Shown one piece after another: positions 1 through 6,981 of a DNA stretch of 24,210 nt (positions are counted from its first letter, which is position 1; every line of letters begins with the position of its first letter). The translations under genes were made by a program, and so were the position numbers. The notes below the pieces were generated by a model, which saw nothing but the letters and a program-made list of their open reading frames with translations, was not told the DNA's origin and searched no databases. This DNA comes from Chitinophagaceae bacterium. Its GTDB lineage: Bacteria > Bacteroidota > Bacteroidia > Chitinophagales > Chitinophagaceae. The stretch covers positions 1 to 24,210 of the forward strand of contig CANKGM010000005.1 of the NCBI GenBank assembly GCA_947481355.1, in the 5' to 3' direction.

Positions 1-49
1 AACTCCCAACTCCCAACTCCCAACTCCCAACTCCCAACTCCCAACTCCT
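1..49. repeat. Heptanucleotide tandem repeat (AACTCCC)n
   Basis: Six perfect copies of AACTCCC (1-42) are followed by one degenerate copy, AACTCCT (43-49). The array continues beyond the left edge, so its full length is unknown. On the bottom strand it reads GGGAGTT repeated, with six GGG runs each separated by four bases, which fits the usual G-quadruplex pattern of four G3 runs with loops of 1-7 bases. It ends 27 bases before the fmt start codon and 15 bases before the putative fmt -7 box. It has no spacer/repeat alternation and no longer unit, so it is a microsatellite-type array and not CRISPR. Confidence 0.95.
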
Positions 50-64
50 AACAAATTTCTTCCC

Positions 65-72
65 TACCTTTA
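65..72 (+). promoter_or_regulatory. Putative Bacteroidota -7 promoter box for fmt
   Basis: TACCTTTA matches the Bacteroidota primary sigma factor -7 consensus TAnnTTTG at all but the last base. It lies exactly four bases before the fmt ATG, so the transcript would be leaderless or nearly so. No TTG -33 element is visible at the expected distance; that position falls in the last copy of the upstream heptamer repeat. Confidence 0.35.
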
Positions 73-76
73 CATC

Positions 77-1018
77 ATGCCGTTTTTAAAAGATTGTCGG
101 ATTGTTTTTATGGGAACTCCAGAGTTTGCGGTGGCGACATTAGACAAGCTAGTCCAGGAAGGATGCAATATCGTTGGCGTAGTTACTGCACCGGATAAGC
201 CTGCAGGAAGAGGGATGCAACTTTCGCAAAGTGCGGTTAAGAAATATGCTATTGAACATAATCTCCATGTTTTACAGCCAGTTAAATTAAAAGACCCGAC
301 TTTTCTAGCAGAGCTTAGTGGATTGAAGGCCGATTTACAAGTTGTTGTGGCATTTCGGATGCTTCCTGAAATTGTATGGAATATGCCTCCTATGGGAACG
401 TTGAACCTTCATGGATCACTATTGCCTTCCTACCGAGGGGCGGCGCCCATCAATTGGGCAATCATTAATGGAGAAAAGCAAACTGGCGTTACCACCTTTA
501 AATTGAAACAAGAAATTGATACAGGTGATATTTTATTGCAAGAGGTAATTCCTATTAGAGGTGATGAGACTGCAGGGGAATTGCATGATGAGATGAAGTT
601 GATTGGGGCAAACTTGATGCATAAAACGTTAGAAGGGTATTGTGGCAATGGTATAAAACTACTTCCACAAGATGCCCAAGGGGATATCAAGGATATTATT
701 CCCATTGCGCCAAAATTGACGACTGATACTGCCCGAATTAATTGGCAATCTTCTGCCAGCGAAGTATATAATTTGATTCGTGGCCTCTCTCCTTATCCAG
801 CTGCATTTACATCGTTAGAAGGTAAGATGTTGAAAATATGTAAAGCAACATATGAAGTTGCAAACTCGACAATCACTCCTGGAAATTTTGACACAGACGG
901 AAAATCATATTTGCGTTTTAGGGCATTAAATGGTTGGGTCAATGTACTAGAGCTGCAGTTAGAAGGGAAGAAAAAAATGGATATCTCATCATTTTTGAGG
1001 GGCTACAGATTTGCTTAA
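77..1018 (+). CDS. fmt: Methionyl-tRNA formyltransferase
   Basis: Transfers the formyl group of 10-formyltetrahydrofolate to the amino group of Met-tRNA(fMet) in the cytoplasm, producing the initiator tRNA. At 313 residues it has the usual family length. The N-terminal Rossmann-like formyltransferase domain starts with GTPEF (13-17). The SLLPSYRGAAPINW region (114-127) and the catalytic triad Asn110, His112 and Asp148 are present; these correspond to N106, H108 and D144 of the E. coli enzyme, a constant offset of four. The C-terminal tRNA-binding OB-like domain covers about 210-313. The ATG at 77 is kept because GTPEF falls at the expected distance from it. No Shine-Dalgarno sequence is seen. 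The gene is followed by pepT 69 bases downstream on the same strand. Confidence 0.97.
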   Translation: MPFLKDCRIVFMGTPEFAVATLDKLVQEGCNIVGVVTAPDKPAGRGMQLSQSAVKKYAIEHNLHVLQPVKLKDPTFLAELSGLKADLQVVVAFRMLPEIVWNMPPMGTLNLHGSLLPSYRGAAPINWAIINGEKQTGVTTFKLKQEIDTGDILLQEVIPIRGDETAGELHDEMKLIGANLMHKTLEGYCGNGIKLLPQDAQGDIKDIIPIAPKLTTDTARINWQSSASEVYNLIRGLSPYPAAFTSLEGKMLKICKATYEVANSTITPGNFDTDGKSYLRFRALNGWVNVLELQLEGKKKMDISSFLRGYRFA

Positions 1019-1087
1019 ACATTTTATGTATTCATATAGTTAACGAGTTCTAAGTTTTAGTCATGATTTTTTGAAAAATAATAATGT

Positions 1088-2320
1088 ATGAAACAGATTG
1101 CTGAGCGGTTTATTCGATATGCTAAAATTGATACACAGAGTGATCCCCATAGTATAACTTTCCCTTCTACAGAGAAGCAAAAAAATTTATCTCGCTTGCT
1201 TCTTAGCGAGCTTTTGGCTATTGGCATCTTAGATGCACATTTGGATGAATTTGGATATGTATATGCTACAATACCATCTACTACAAATCATGATGTTCCT
1301 GTAGTCTGTTTTTGTGCACATGTTGACACGGCACCTGACTGCAGTGGGACAGACGTTAAGCCAATTTTACATGAAAATTACCAGGGCGAATCTATTGTTT
1401 TACCAGATGATCATGAACAAATTATTTCTATTCAAGATCATCCCTATTTGCAAAAAAAAATTGGTGATGACATCATCACGGCAAGTGGTTTAACATTGCT
1501 TGGAGCAGATGATAAATCGGGTGTTGCCATCATCATGGAGTTAGCTCATGTCTTGATGAATGATCTTTCTATTTTACACGGGCCTATTAAAATTTTGTTC
1601 ACACCAGACGAAGAAGTTGGAAGGGGAGTGGATCATGTTGATATGAACAAGCTAGGTGCGCAGGTAGCATATACCCTCGACGGAGGAGAACTTGGGGCTT
1701 TAGAAACGGAGAATTTTTCAGCGGATGGGGTAAGGGTAGTTATTCATGGAGTGAGTGCTCATCCAGGATACGCAAAGGGCAAGTTGGTTAATGCCATTAA
1801 AATTGCTGGCGAGTTTCTAGATGCGTTACCCAAAACATCATTATCACCTGAAACAACATCCGGTCGTGAAGGGTTCTTCCATCCAGTTGATATAAACGGC
1901 AATGCAGAAAAGGCTACTATTGATTTCATTCTACGTGATTTTTCAAAACAGAGTTTGATAGAACATGAAATGCTTCTTGAATCCATTGTAAAAAAAGTAC
2001 TTGAGCGTCATCCCAAAGCATCCTATGAGTATACTGTAAAAGAACAGTATAAGAATATGAAAGTGGTGCTTGATAACCATCCACAAATTATTCAAAAAGC
2101 CGAGAAGGCCATTCTAGCTTGTGGGCTACACTTACATTCAATCCCTGTTCGGGGTGGTACAGATGGGTCGAGGCTTTCATTTATGGGACTACCTTGTCCG
2201 AATATTTTTACAGGTGAAATGGCCTTTCATTCTAAACAAGAATTTGTGAGTGTTCAGGATATGGAAAAATCACTTGCAGTTTTAATAGAGCTTGTTAAAG
2301 AATGGGAAAAATGTGACTAA
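1088..2320 (+). CDS. pepT: Peptidase T (tripeptide aminopeptidase)
   Basis: Cytoplasmic zinc aminopeptidase of family M20B that removes the N-terminal residue of tripeptides, typically in peptide turnover. The 410 residues match the family length. Visible metal ligands and catalytic residues are His78 and Asp80 (HVDTAPD), Asp141 (GADDKSG), Glu175/Glu176 (TPDEEVG), Asp198 (TLDGGELG) and His381 (AFHSKQE), in the same order as in E. coli PepT. The dimerisation (lid) domain lies at about 208-320, between the two halves of the catalytic domain. Codons 122-124 (CAA AAA AAA) make an uninterrupted A9 run at 1452-1460, a possible slippage site, but the frame is intact. Two stop codons in tandem (TAA TAA) end the gene. 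Confidence 0.96.
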   Translation: MKQIAERFIRYAKIDTQSDPHSITFPSTEKQKNLSRLLLSELLAIGILDAHLDEFGYVYATIPSTTNHDVPVVCFCAHVDTAPDCSGTDVKPILHENYQGESIVLPDDHEQIISIQDHPYLQKKIGDDIITASGLTLLGADDKSGVAIIMELAHVLMNDLSILHGPIKILFTPDEEVGRGVDHVDMNKLGAQVAYTLDGGELGALETENFSADGVRVVIHGVSAHPGYAKGKLVNAIKIAGEFLDALPKTSLSPETTSGREGFFHPVDINGNAEKATIDFILRDFSKQSLIEHEMLLESIVKKVLERHPKASYEYTVKEQYKNMKVVLDNHPQIIQKAEKAILACGLHLHSIPVRGGTDGSRLSFMGLPCPNIFTGEMAFHSKQEFVSVQDMEKSLAVLIELVKEWEKCD

Positions 2321-2323
2321 TAA

Positions 2324-2386
2324 ATTGAGAAATTTATCATCTTATTAGTAATTATTGTTGCAACTTCATGTACGGAGCCAAAGTGA
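2324..2386 (+). pseudogene. Possible remnant or micro-ORF with a lipoprotein signal peptide
   Basis: Between pepT and the ExbB-like gene, the frame opening right after the second pepT stop reads IEKFIILLVIIVATSCTEPK and then TGA. This looks like a complete lipoprotein signal peptide: a charged start, a hydrophobic core of about ten residues, and a lipobox-like ATSC followed by polar residues. There is no ATG, GTG or TTG in this frame; the first codon is ATT, where a functional peptide would need ATG. It could be the decayed 5' end of a lost lipoprotein gene, a tiny peptide with a very rare ATT start, or chance in AT-rich DNA. No Shine-Dalgarno sequence is visible, and nothing in the 39 bases after the stop continues the protein. 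Confidence 0.2.
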
Positions 2387-2425
2387 ATTGAAATTTTATT
2401 TAAACATTAGTTCAAACGAACGCTT

Positions 2426-3130
2426 ATGTTGTTAGCATTTTTACAGATTAATCCCTTCGGACAGGTGATGACAGATTCTACTTCTGTTCATGCAGTTCAA
2501 GCTTCATCAAAAGTGATGCATCTATGGGATATCCTTCAGTCGGGTGGAACATTGATGATACCGCTGGGTCTATTGTTTGTTCTTGCCATTTTCTTCTTTT
2601 TTGAAAGGCATATTGCAATTCGAAAAGCAGGGCGAATAGATAGTAACTTTTTATTGATTATTCGTGATCATATCGTAAGCGGAAATATTGTGGCGGCAAG
2701 GTCCATGACTAGAAATACGGATAATCCGGTTGCTCGAATCATTGATAAGGGAATACAACGCGTTGGAAAGCCAATTGATGCCATTGAGCGTAGTATGGAA
2801 AATATCGCACGCCTAGAAATGTATAAACTAGAACGTAATTTAAGCGTGCTGAGTGTGATCTCTAGAGCAGCACCTATTTTTGGATTTGTTGGAACACTAG
2901 CTGGACTAATGCAGTTATTTTTTGATATCAACACAACAGGTGAATTCGTATTGAACACTATAGCTGGTGGATTGTATGTTAAATTAGTTACATCAATTTC
3001 GGGTTTACTTATTGGGCTCGTTTCATTTTTAGGATATAGTTATCTGCATACACAAATAGATAAAGTTGCCAATAAAATGGAAGTAGCCGCTGCTGATTTT
3101 CTTGATATTTTACAGGAACCAACTCAATAA
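2426..3130 (+). CDS. MotA/TolQ/ExbB family proton channel protein
   Basis: Inner-membrane subunit of an ExbB-ExbD or TolQ-TolR type motor that uses the proton motive force to energise an outer-membrane process such as TonB-dependent transport. The protein has 234 residues. Three membrane segments can be seen, at about 41-60, 145-166 and 185-207, with a large cytoplasmic loop between the first two. The conserved APIFGFVGT stretch (149-157) opens the second. The stretch before the first segment is about 40 residues long; Met15 is a possible alternative start. The partner ExbD gene starts nine bases after the stop. No TonB gene is adjacent, so ExbB and TolQ roles cannot be told apart from the sequence. 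Confidence 0.92.
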   Translation: MLLAFLQINPFGQVMTDSTSVHAVQASSKVMHLWDILQSGGTLMIPLGLLFVLAIFFFFERHIAIRKAGRIDSNFLLIIRDHIVSGNIVAARSMTRNTDNPVARIIDKGIQRVGKPIDAIERSMENIARLEMYKLERNLSVLSVISRAAPIFGFVGTLAGLMQLFFDINTTGEFVLNTIAGGLYVKLVTSISGLLIGLVSFLGYSYLHTQIDKVANKMEVAAADFLDILQEPTQ

Positions 3131-3139
3131 GATAACTCG

Positions 3140-3535
3140 ATGCAGATTAGAAAAAAATATAGAGGTGAGGCTGAGGTCTTTACGGAAGCATTGAATGATA
3201 TTTTGTTCATCCTACTCATGTTTTTCTTGATTGTATCAACGTTAGCAAACCCCAATGTCATTAAACTTTCGCAGCCTAAGTCCACGGGAGATACTAAGGC
3301 CAAACAAAATGTTGTCGTTTCAATTGATTCTTTATCCCAATACTATGTTGGTACTACACCGGTTGCATTAGATTCATTAAATGCTATGTTGATTCCAATC
3401 ATCGGCAAAGAAAAAACTGAAGTACCTACAATCGTGATTAATGCAGATAAGTCGGTCAGTATCGATGCTGTAGTAAATGTTATGCGAATAGCAAAGGAGC
3501 TTGGGGCGAAAAGTGTATTGTCTGTTCAGAAGTAA
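3140..3535 (+). CDS. ExbD/TolR family biopolymer transport protein
   Basis: Second subunit of the proton-driven motor, with one N-terminal membrane helix and a periplasmic domain. At 131 residues it is close to the usual ExbD size. A short basic cytoplasmic tail precedes the membrane helix (about 19-38), which carries Asp20 in the LNDILFILLMFF context. This matches the conserved proton-path aspartate of the family (Asp25 in E. coli ExbD). The periplasmic part (about 45-131) ends with the expected pattern of a Asn-Ala-Asp-Lys strand followed by a helix (about 98-125). It is probably cotranscribed with the preceding ExbB-like gene, 9 bases apart. It converges on prmC with only six bases between the stop codons. 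Confidence 0.92.
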   Translation: MQIRKKYRGEAEVFTEALNDILFILLMFFLIVSTLANPNVIKLSQPKSTGDTKAKQNVVVSIDSLSQYYVGTTPVALDSLNAMLIPIIGKEKTEVPTIVINADKSVSIDAVVNVMRIAKELGAKSVLSVQK

Positions 3536-3541
3536 TACTTA

Positions 3542-4468
3542 TTAAAGAGAGGATCCTACCTTTATTCCTGAAATCATTCTATCTTTTCCTTGAAAGTCTT
3601 TTTTTATTATTACCTCTTCGAAATCATTTTCCTCTAGCAGGTTAGCGACTTCTGTAGCATAGTCTTCATGGCTTTCAAAAAAAATCATACATCCTCGTTT
3701 CAAATGATGACTAGAGAAATTAATGATTGATTTATAAAATTGCAAAGGGTCATTGTTGGTTACAAATAATGCTTGATGAGGCTCATGCATTAATACATGA
3801 TCTGCCATATCTATTTTATCCGTTTCTGGAATATAGGGTGGATTGCTTACCATGATATCAAATGCTGGTATTGAATCATTTCTTGAATTACTTAAAATAT
3901 CAAGCCTTTTACATATGATTTCTACTTCTTGTGCATTTGCGTTTTTGATACTTACATCCAATGCACCAATACTTTCATCAACTGCCCAGATTTCCCAATC
4001 AGGAAATATTTTTTTTAAGGATATGGCAATACATCCACTACCCGTGCCAATATCGATTGCTTTAATTTGATGACCATCTGATTTTTTAAGGTTGTGGCTT
4101 TTTTGTTTAATTAGATCAACCAACTCTTCCGTTTCAGGTCTAGGAATGAGTACTCGTTCATCAACATAAAATGGGCTTCCCATAAACCATGCCTTGCCTA
4201 AAATATATTGAATGGGTTTGCCCGATAGGAGTTCTTTTTTGTATCTGTTTATTTTTTCTAATTGACTTTCGTCGAGTAAGGTATCTTGATGTATGAGACA
4301 TTTTGATCGATCCCACCCAGTTAGCTCCTCCATAATCCAGTCGGCAATATTTTTTGCTTCCCTGATATCATACAAGGTGCTGATCTCTTCGCTAAGTTGA
4401 TGATATGCTTCTTTAATGTGCACGCCCAAATGTAAATCAATTAACTTTGCGTTCGTCATCAGAATCAT
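3542..4468 (-). CDS. prmC: Peptide chain release factor N5-glutamine methyltransferase
   Basis: Methylates the glutamine of the GGQ motif in release factors RF1 and RF2, using S-adenosylmethionine, which makes termination efficient. The protein has 308 residues. The N-terminal helical domain (about 10-90) is followed by RPETEEL (110-116), the SAM-binding motif I GTGSG (141-145) and the signature NPPY (209-212) that holds the substrate glutamine. Two starts are possible: ATG at 4468 and another ATG three codons later (4459). An AGAGG sequence lies four bases before the first and thirteen before the second. The gene diverges from ribD with 54 bases between the start codons. Confidence 0.95.
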   Translation of the reverse strand: MILMTNAKLIDLHLGVHIKEAYHQLSEEISTLYDIREAKNIADWIMEELTGWDRSKCLIHQDTLLDESQLEKINRYKKELLSGKPIQYILGKAWFMGSPFYVDERVLIPRPETEELVDLIKQKSHNLKKSDGHQIKAIDIGTGSGCIAISLKKIFPDWEIWAVDESIGALDVSIKNANAQEVEIICKRLDILSNSRNDSIPAFDIMVSNPPYIPETDKIDMADHVLMHEPHQALFVTNNDPLQFYKSIINFSSHHLKRGCMIFFESHEDYATEVANLLEENDFEEVIIKKDFQGKDRMISGIKVGSSL

Positions 4469-4522
4469 GCAACCTCTTTCAAAAATGATTTATGATGTAA
4501 TTTTCACCATCGTGATGTATAT

Positions 4523-5572
4523 ATGGAATTAAGCGATGAACTATTTATGGCTCAAGCGCTGTTGCTTGCAGAGGGTGGGATTGGACATGTAGCTCCAAAT
4601 CCTATGGTCGGGGCATTGCTAGTTTATAAGGAGGTGGTTATCGGAAGAGGCTATCATCAACAGTACGGAGAAGCCCATGCAGAAGTGAATTGTTTCAACG
4701 CAGTTCAGGATGATCAAAAACATTTGATTCCTAAATCAACACTTTATGTAACGCTAGAGCCTTGTTCGCACCATGGTAAAACACCCCCTTGTTCAGATAG
4801 GATAATTAACGAGGGAGTTAAGCGAGTGGTGGTGGCTGTTCAGGATCCTCATAGTAAAGTTGATGGTAAAGGAATTCAGCAGCTCATTGATGCTGGCATT
4901 GAAGTAAAGTTGGGGATTCTAGAAGCAGAAGCACGTTTTCAAAATAGGCGATTTTTTAGTTTTCATGAACGAAATAGGCCATATGTTATTTTAAAGTGGG
5001 CCCAGACAGCTGATCATTTTATCGGGAATGTTGATTCAACACGTTTGTTGATAACGGATCATGAGGTGAACAAGCAGGTTCACCAATGGAGAGCTGAAGA
5101 ACAAGCAATTCTTGTTGGAACTGATACAGCATTAAAGGATGATCCCTTACTGACCAATAGACTCGCTCCTGGTAAAAGTCCACTCCGAGTTGTGCTTGAT
5201 TTTAACTCAAGATTGCCATTAAGTCTCCATCTATTTCAAGATGGTCTACCAACTTTAGTTATAAATCATGAGCGTGATGATACCTCGGGTTCAGTCCAGT
5301 ATATTAAAATGCCGAAAGAAAAGAATTCTATGACAGATGTTTTGAGTCAACTTTATACATTGAATATTCAAAGTGTATTGGTGGAGGGTGGTGCTAAGCT
5401 ATTAACCTCTTTTATTCAGGATGAATTATGGGATGAAATGCGCGTCATCACAAACGAATCTATGTTGTTAGGAAAAGGGTTAGCTTCACCAAACATGCCA
5501 AATCAAATTCAGCCTTCTGCAGAGATTGTTATAGGCGATAGTCGATTACACTATTATTATAGATCAACATAA
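4523..5572 (+). CDS. ribD: Bifunctional riboflavin biosynthesis deaminase/reductase RibD
   Basis: Carries out two successive riboflavin pathway steps: deamination of 2,5-diamino-6-ribosylamino-4(3H)-pyrimidinone 5'-phosphate, then NADPH-dependent reduction of the ribosyl side chain. The protein has 349 residues. The deaminase domain (about 1-145) has the zinc site His52 with catalytic Glu54 (HAE), Cys81 (EPCSHHG) and Cys90 (TPPC). The reductase domain (about 146-349) shows LVGTDTALKDDPLLTNR and, near its end, the VEGG nucleotide-binding motif. The other riboflavin genes are not in this window. The yigZ-like gene starts three bases after the stop, so the two are probably one transcript. Confidence 0.97.
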   Translation: MELSDELFMAQALLLAEGGIGHVAPNPMVGALLVYKEVVIGRGYHQQYGEAHAEVNCFNAVQDDQKHLIPKSTLYVTLEPCSHHGKTPPCSDRIINEGVKRVVVAVQDPHSKVDGKGIQQLIDAGIEVKLGILEAEARFQNRRFFSFHERNRPYVILKWAQTADHFIGNVDSTRLLITDHEVNKQVHQWRAEEQAILVGTDTALKDDPLLTNRLAPGKSPLRVVLDFNSRLPLSLHLFQDGLPTLVINHERDDTSGSVQYIKMPKEKNSMTDVLSQLYTLNIQSVLVEGGAKLLTSFIQDELWDEMRVITNESMLLGKGLASPNMPNQIQPSAEIVIGDSRLHYYYRST

Positions 5573-5575
5573 CGC

Positions 5576-6193
5576 ATGGTAGATCCGAATTTTTTTCAGA
5601 CTATTGAAAAAGCTACTACAGCAGAATTTTCTGATCGAGGAAGTCGTTTTATAGCCTATGCATTTCCCGTGCACTCTATTGAGGAGTTTAAAAAAATATT
5701 ACAGCAATTAAAAAAAGAGCACCCTAAAGCATCTCATTTTTGCTTTGCATATAGAATAGGTGCTAATAGACAAACTTATCGCGTATCAGATGCTGGTGAG
5801 CCATCAGGTTCTGCAGGACGTCCTATTCTAGGACAAATTGATTCAAAGGAATTGACTAATGTATGTGTTATTGTTATTCGATTTTTTGGAGGAACATTGC
5901 TTGGTATTCCTGGATTGATTAATGCGTACAAGAGCTCTGCCTCTATGGCATTGCAGCTAACACCTTTAGTTAAAAAGCCGGTCGAAATTTTATACGAACT
6001 TGAATTTGATTATACGATGGTCAATGAAGTGTTAAAAACCATCAGGAGATTTGGGTGCTCTATTCAAACCCAGGAGATGCAGTTGTTTTGTCGATATGAA
6101 ATTGGCATACAGAAATCAACCGAGGCAGAATGCGTTGAGGTATTTAAAGACATTAGTGGATGTAGTATAAAACAAATAAGCGATCCAGCTTGA
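5576..6193 (+). CDS. YigZ/IMPACT family protein
   Basis: Member of the UPF0029/IMPACT family, related to E. coli YigZ. The biochemical role in bacteria is not settled; eukaryotic relatives bind the Gcn1 pathway and the fold suggests nucleic-acid or ribosome binding. The 205 residues match the family. The N-terminal domain holds the family signature SDAGEPSGSAGRPILG (71-86) and RFFGGTLLG (102-110). The C-terminal part (about 135-205) corresponds to the ferredoxin-like DUF1949 domain. It lies three bases after ribD. Its final codons and stop lie inside a 15-bp hairpin that probably ends the transcript, so the last residues (KQISDPA) are partly set by the terminator sequence. Confidence 0.93.
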   Translation: MVDPNFFQTIEKATTAEFSDRGSRFIAYAFPVHSIEEFKKILQQLKKEHPKASHFCFAYRIGANRQTYRVSDAGEPSGSAGRPILGQIDSKELTNVCVIVIRFFGGTLLGIPGLINAYKSSASMALQLTPLVKKPVEILYELEFDYTMVNEVLKTIRRFGCSIQTQEMQLFCRYEIGIQKSTEAECVEVFKDISGCSIKQISDPA

Positions 6194-6209
6194 GGCTGGA
6201 TCGCTTATT
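6175..6209. terminator. Strong hairpin, probable bidirectional terminator overlapping the end of yigZ
   Basis: A perfect 15-bp stem, AATAAGCGATCCAGC (6175-6189) with its complement at 6195-6209, encloses the 5-base loop TTGAG. The left arm encodes the last residues of the YigZ-like protein and the stop codon TGA (6191-6193) is in the loop. It sits between convergent genes (yigZ-like on plus, zinc-ribbon gene on minus ending at 6229). There is no long T-run on either side (ATTCTATGCTTT follows on plus), so efficiency is uncertain. Confidence 0.7.
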
Positions 6210-6228
6210 CTATGCTTTAATTCGTTGA

Positions 6229-6975
6229 TTATTTTGCAGTAGCTGCTTCTTCGTCTACTAAAATACGACCACAGTTTTCACACACGATAATCTTTTTGTG
6301 TTGACGAATTTCACTTTGACGTTGAGGAGGAATTGCGTTGAAACATCCGCCACATGCATCCCTTACAACAGGAACAACGGCAAGACCATTTCTAAAATTA
6401 TTTCTAATCTTATCAAATGATCCTAGTAGTCGTGGGTCAACTGATGCACGTGCTTTATCAGCAAGTACTTTGTGAGCAGCTTCTTCTTTTTCAGTTTCAG
6501 CAATGATCTTATCAAGTTCACCTTTTTTTACTTTAAGGTTTGCTTCTTTTGTTGCAATATTCTTTTTAGCAGCATCGAGTACTCTTGCTTTATCTGAAAT
6601 TTCTTCATTTGCATCCTTGATATGCCTTTCTGCAAGTTTAACCTCTAGGGTTTGCATTTCAAGTTCTTTAGTAATAGCCTCGTACTCGCGATTGTTTTTT
6701 ACATTATCGCTTTGTTTCTCATACTTCTTGACGAGCTCTGAAGATGTGGCTATGAGTTGTTTCTTTTGCTCGATGAACTCATTAATTCCATTGATCTCTT
6801 CTTCAATTCTGGTTTCCCTTGCATGAAGACCTTGTATTTCGTCTTCCAAATCAGCCACTTCAATCGGCAATTCGCCTTTTAAGATGCTGATTTCATCAAG
6901 TTTACTTTCAACTTTTTGCAAGTTAAGAAGGGAACTGAGCTTTTCTTCTACGGAGTATTCTTTTGCGGTTGCCAT
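6229..6975 (-). CDS. Coiled-coil protein with C-terminal C4 zinc ribbon (DUF164 family)
   Basis: Cytoplasmic protein of 248 residues with no signal peptide. Most of it (about 8-180) is a charged, heptad-rich sequence typical of a long antiparallel coiled coil. The C-terminal zinc ribbon uses Cys208/Cys211 (CGGC) and Cys232/Cys235 (CENC). This is the architecture of the widespread zf-RING_7/DUF164 family, whose molecular function is not well defined; nucleic-acid binding has been proposed. The gene starts six bases after the stop of the Nif3-family gene, so the two form an operon. The same Nif3 plus zinc-ribbon pairing is found, as I recall, in distant phyla including Mycobacterium, which suggests a joint function. 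Confidence 0.9.
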   Translation of the reverse strand: MATAKEYSVEEKLSSLLNLQKVESKLDEISILKGELPIEVADLEDEIQGLHARETRIEEEINGINEFIEQKKQLIATSSELVKKYEKQSDNVKNNREYEAITKELEMQTLEVKLAERHIKDANEEISDKARVLDAAKKNIATKEANLKVKKGELDKIIAETEKEEAAHKVLADKARASVDPRLLGSFDKIRNNFRNGLAVVPVVRDACGGCFNAIPPQRQSEIRQHKKIIVCENCGRILVDEEAATAK

Positions 6976-6981
6976 ATTGAG

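Noticed and set aside
1..49. CRISPR array or telomere-like end
   Set aside because: The unit is 7 bases with no spacers and no cas genes nearby, so it is a simple tandem repeat; nothing indicates a chromosome end.
2321..2336. Small hairpin TAAATT-GAGA-AATTTA after pepT
   Set aside because: Six A-T pairs only; too unstable for a terminator and likely chance in AT-rich DNA.
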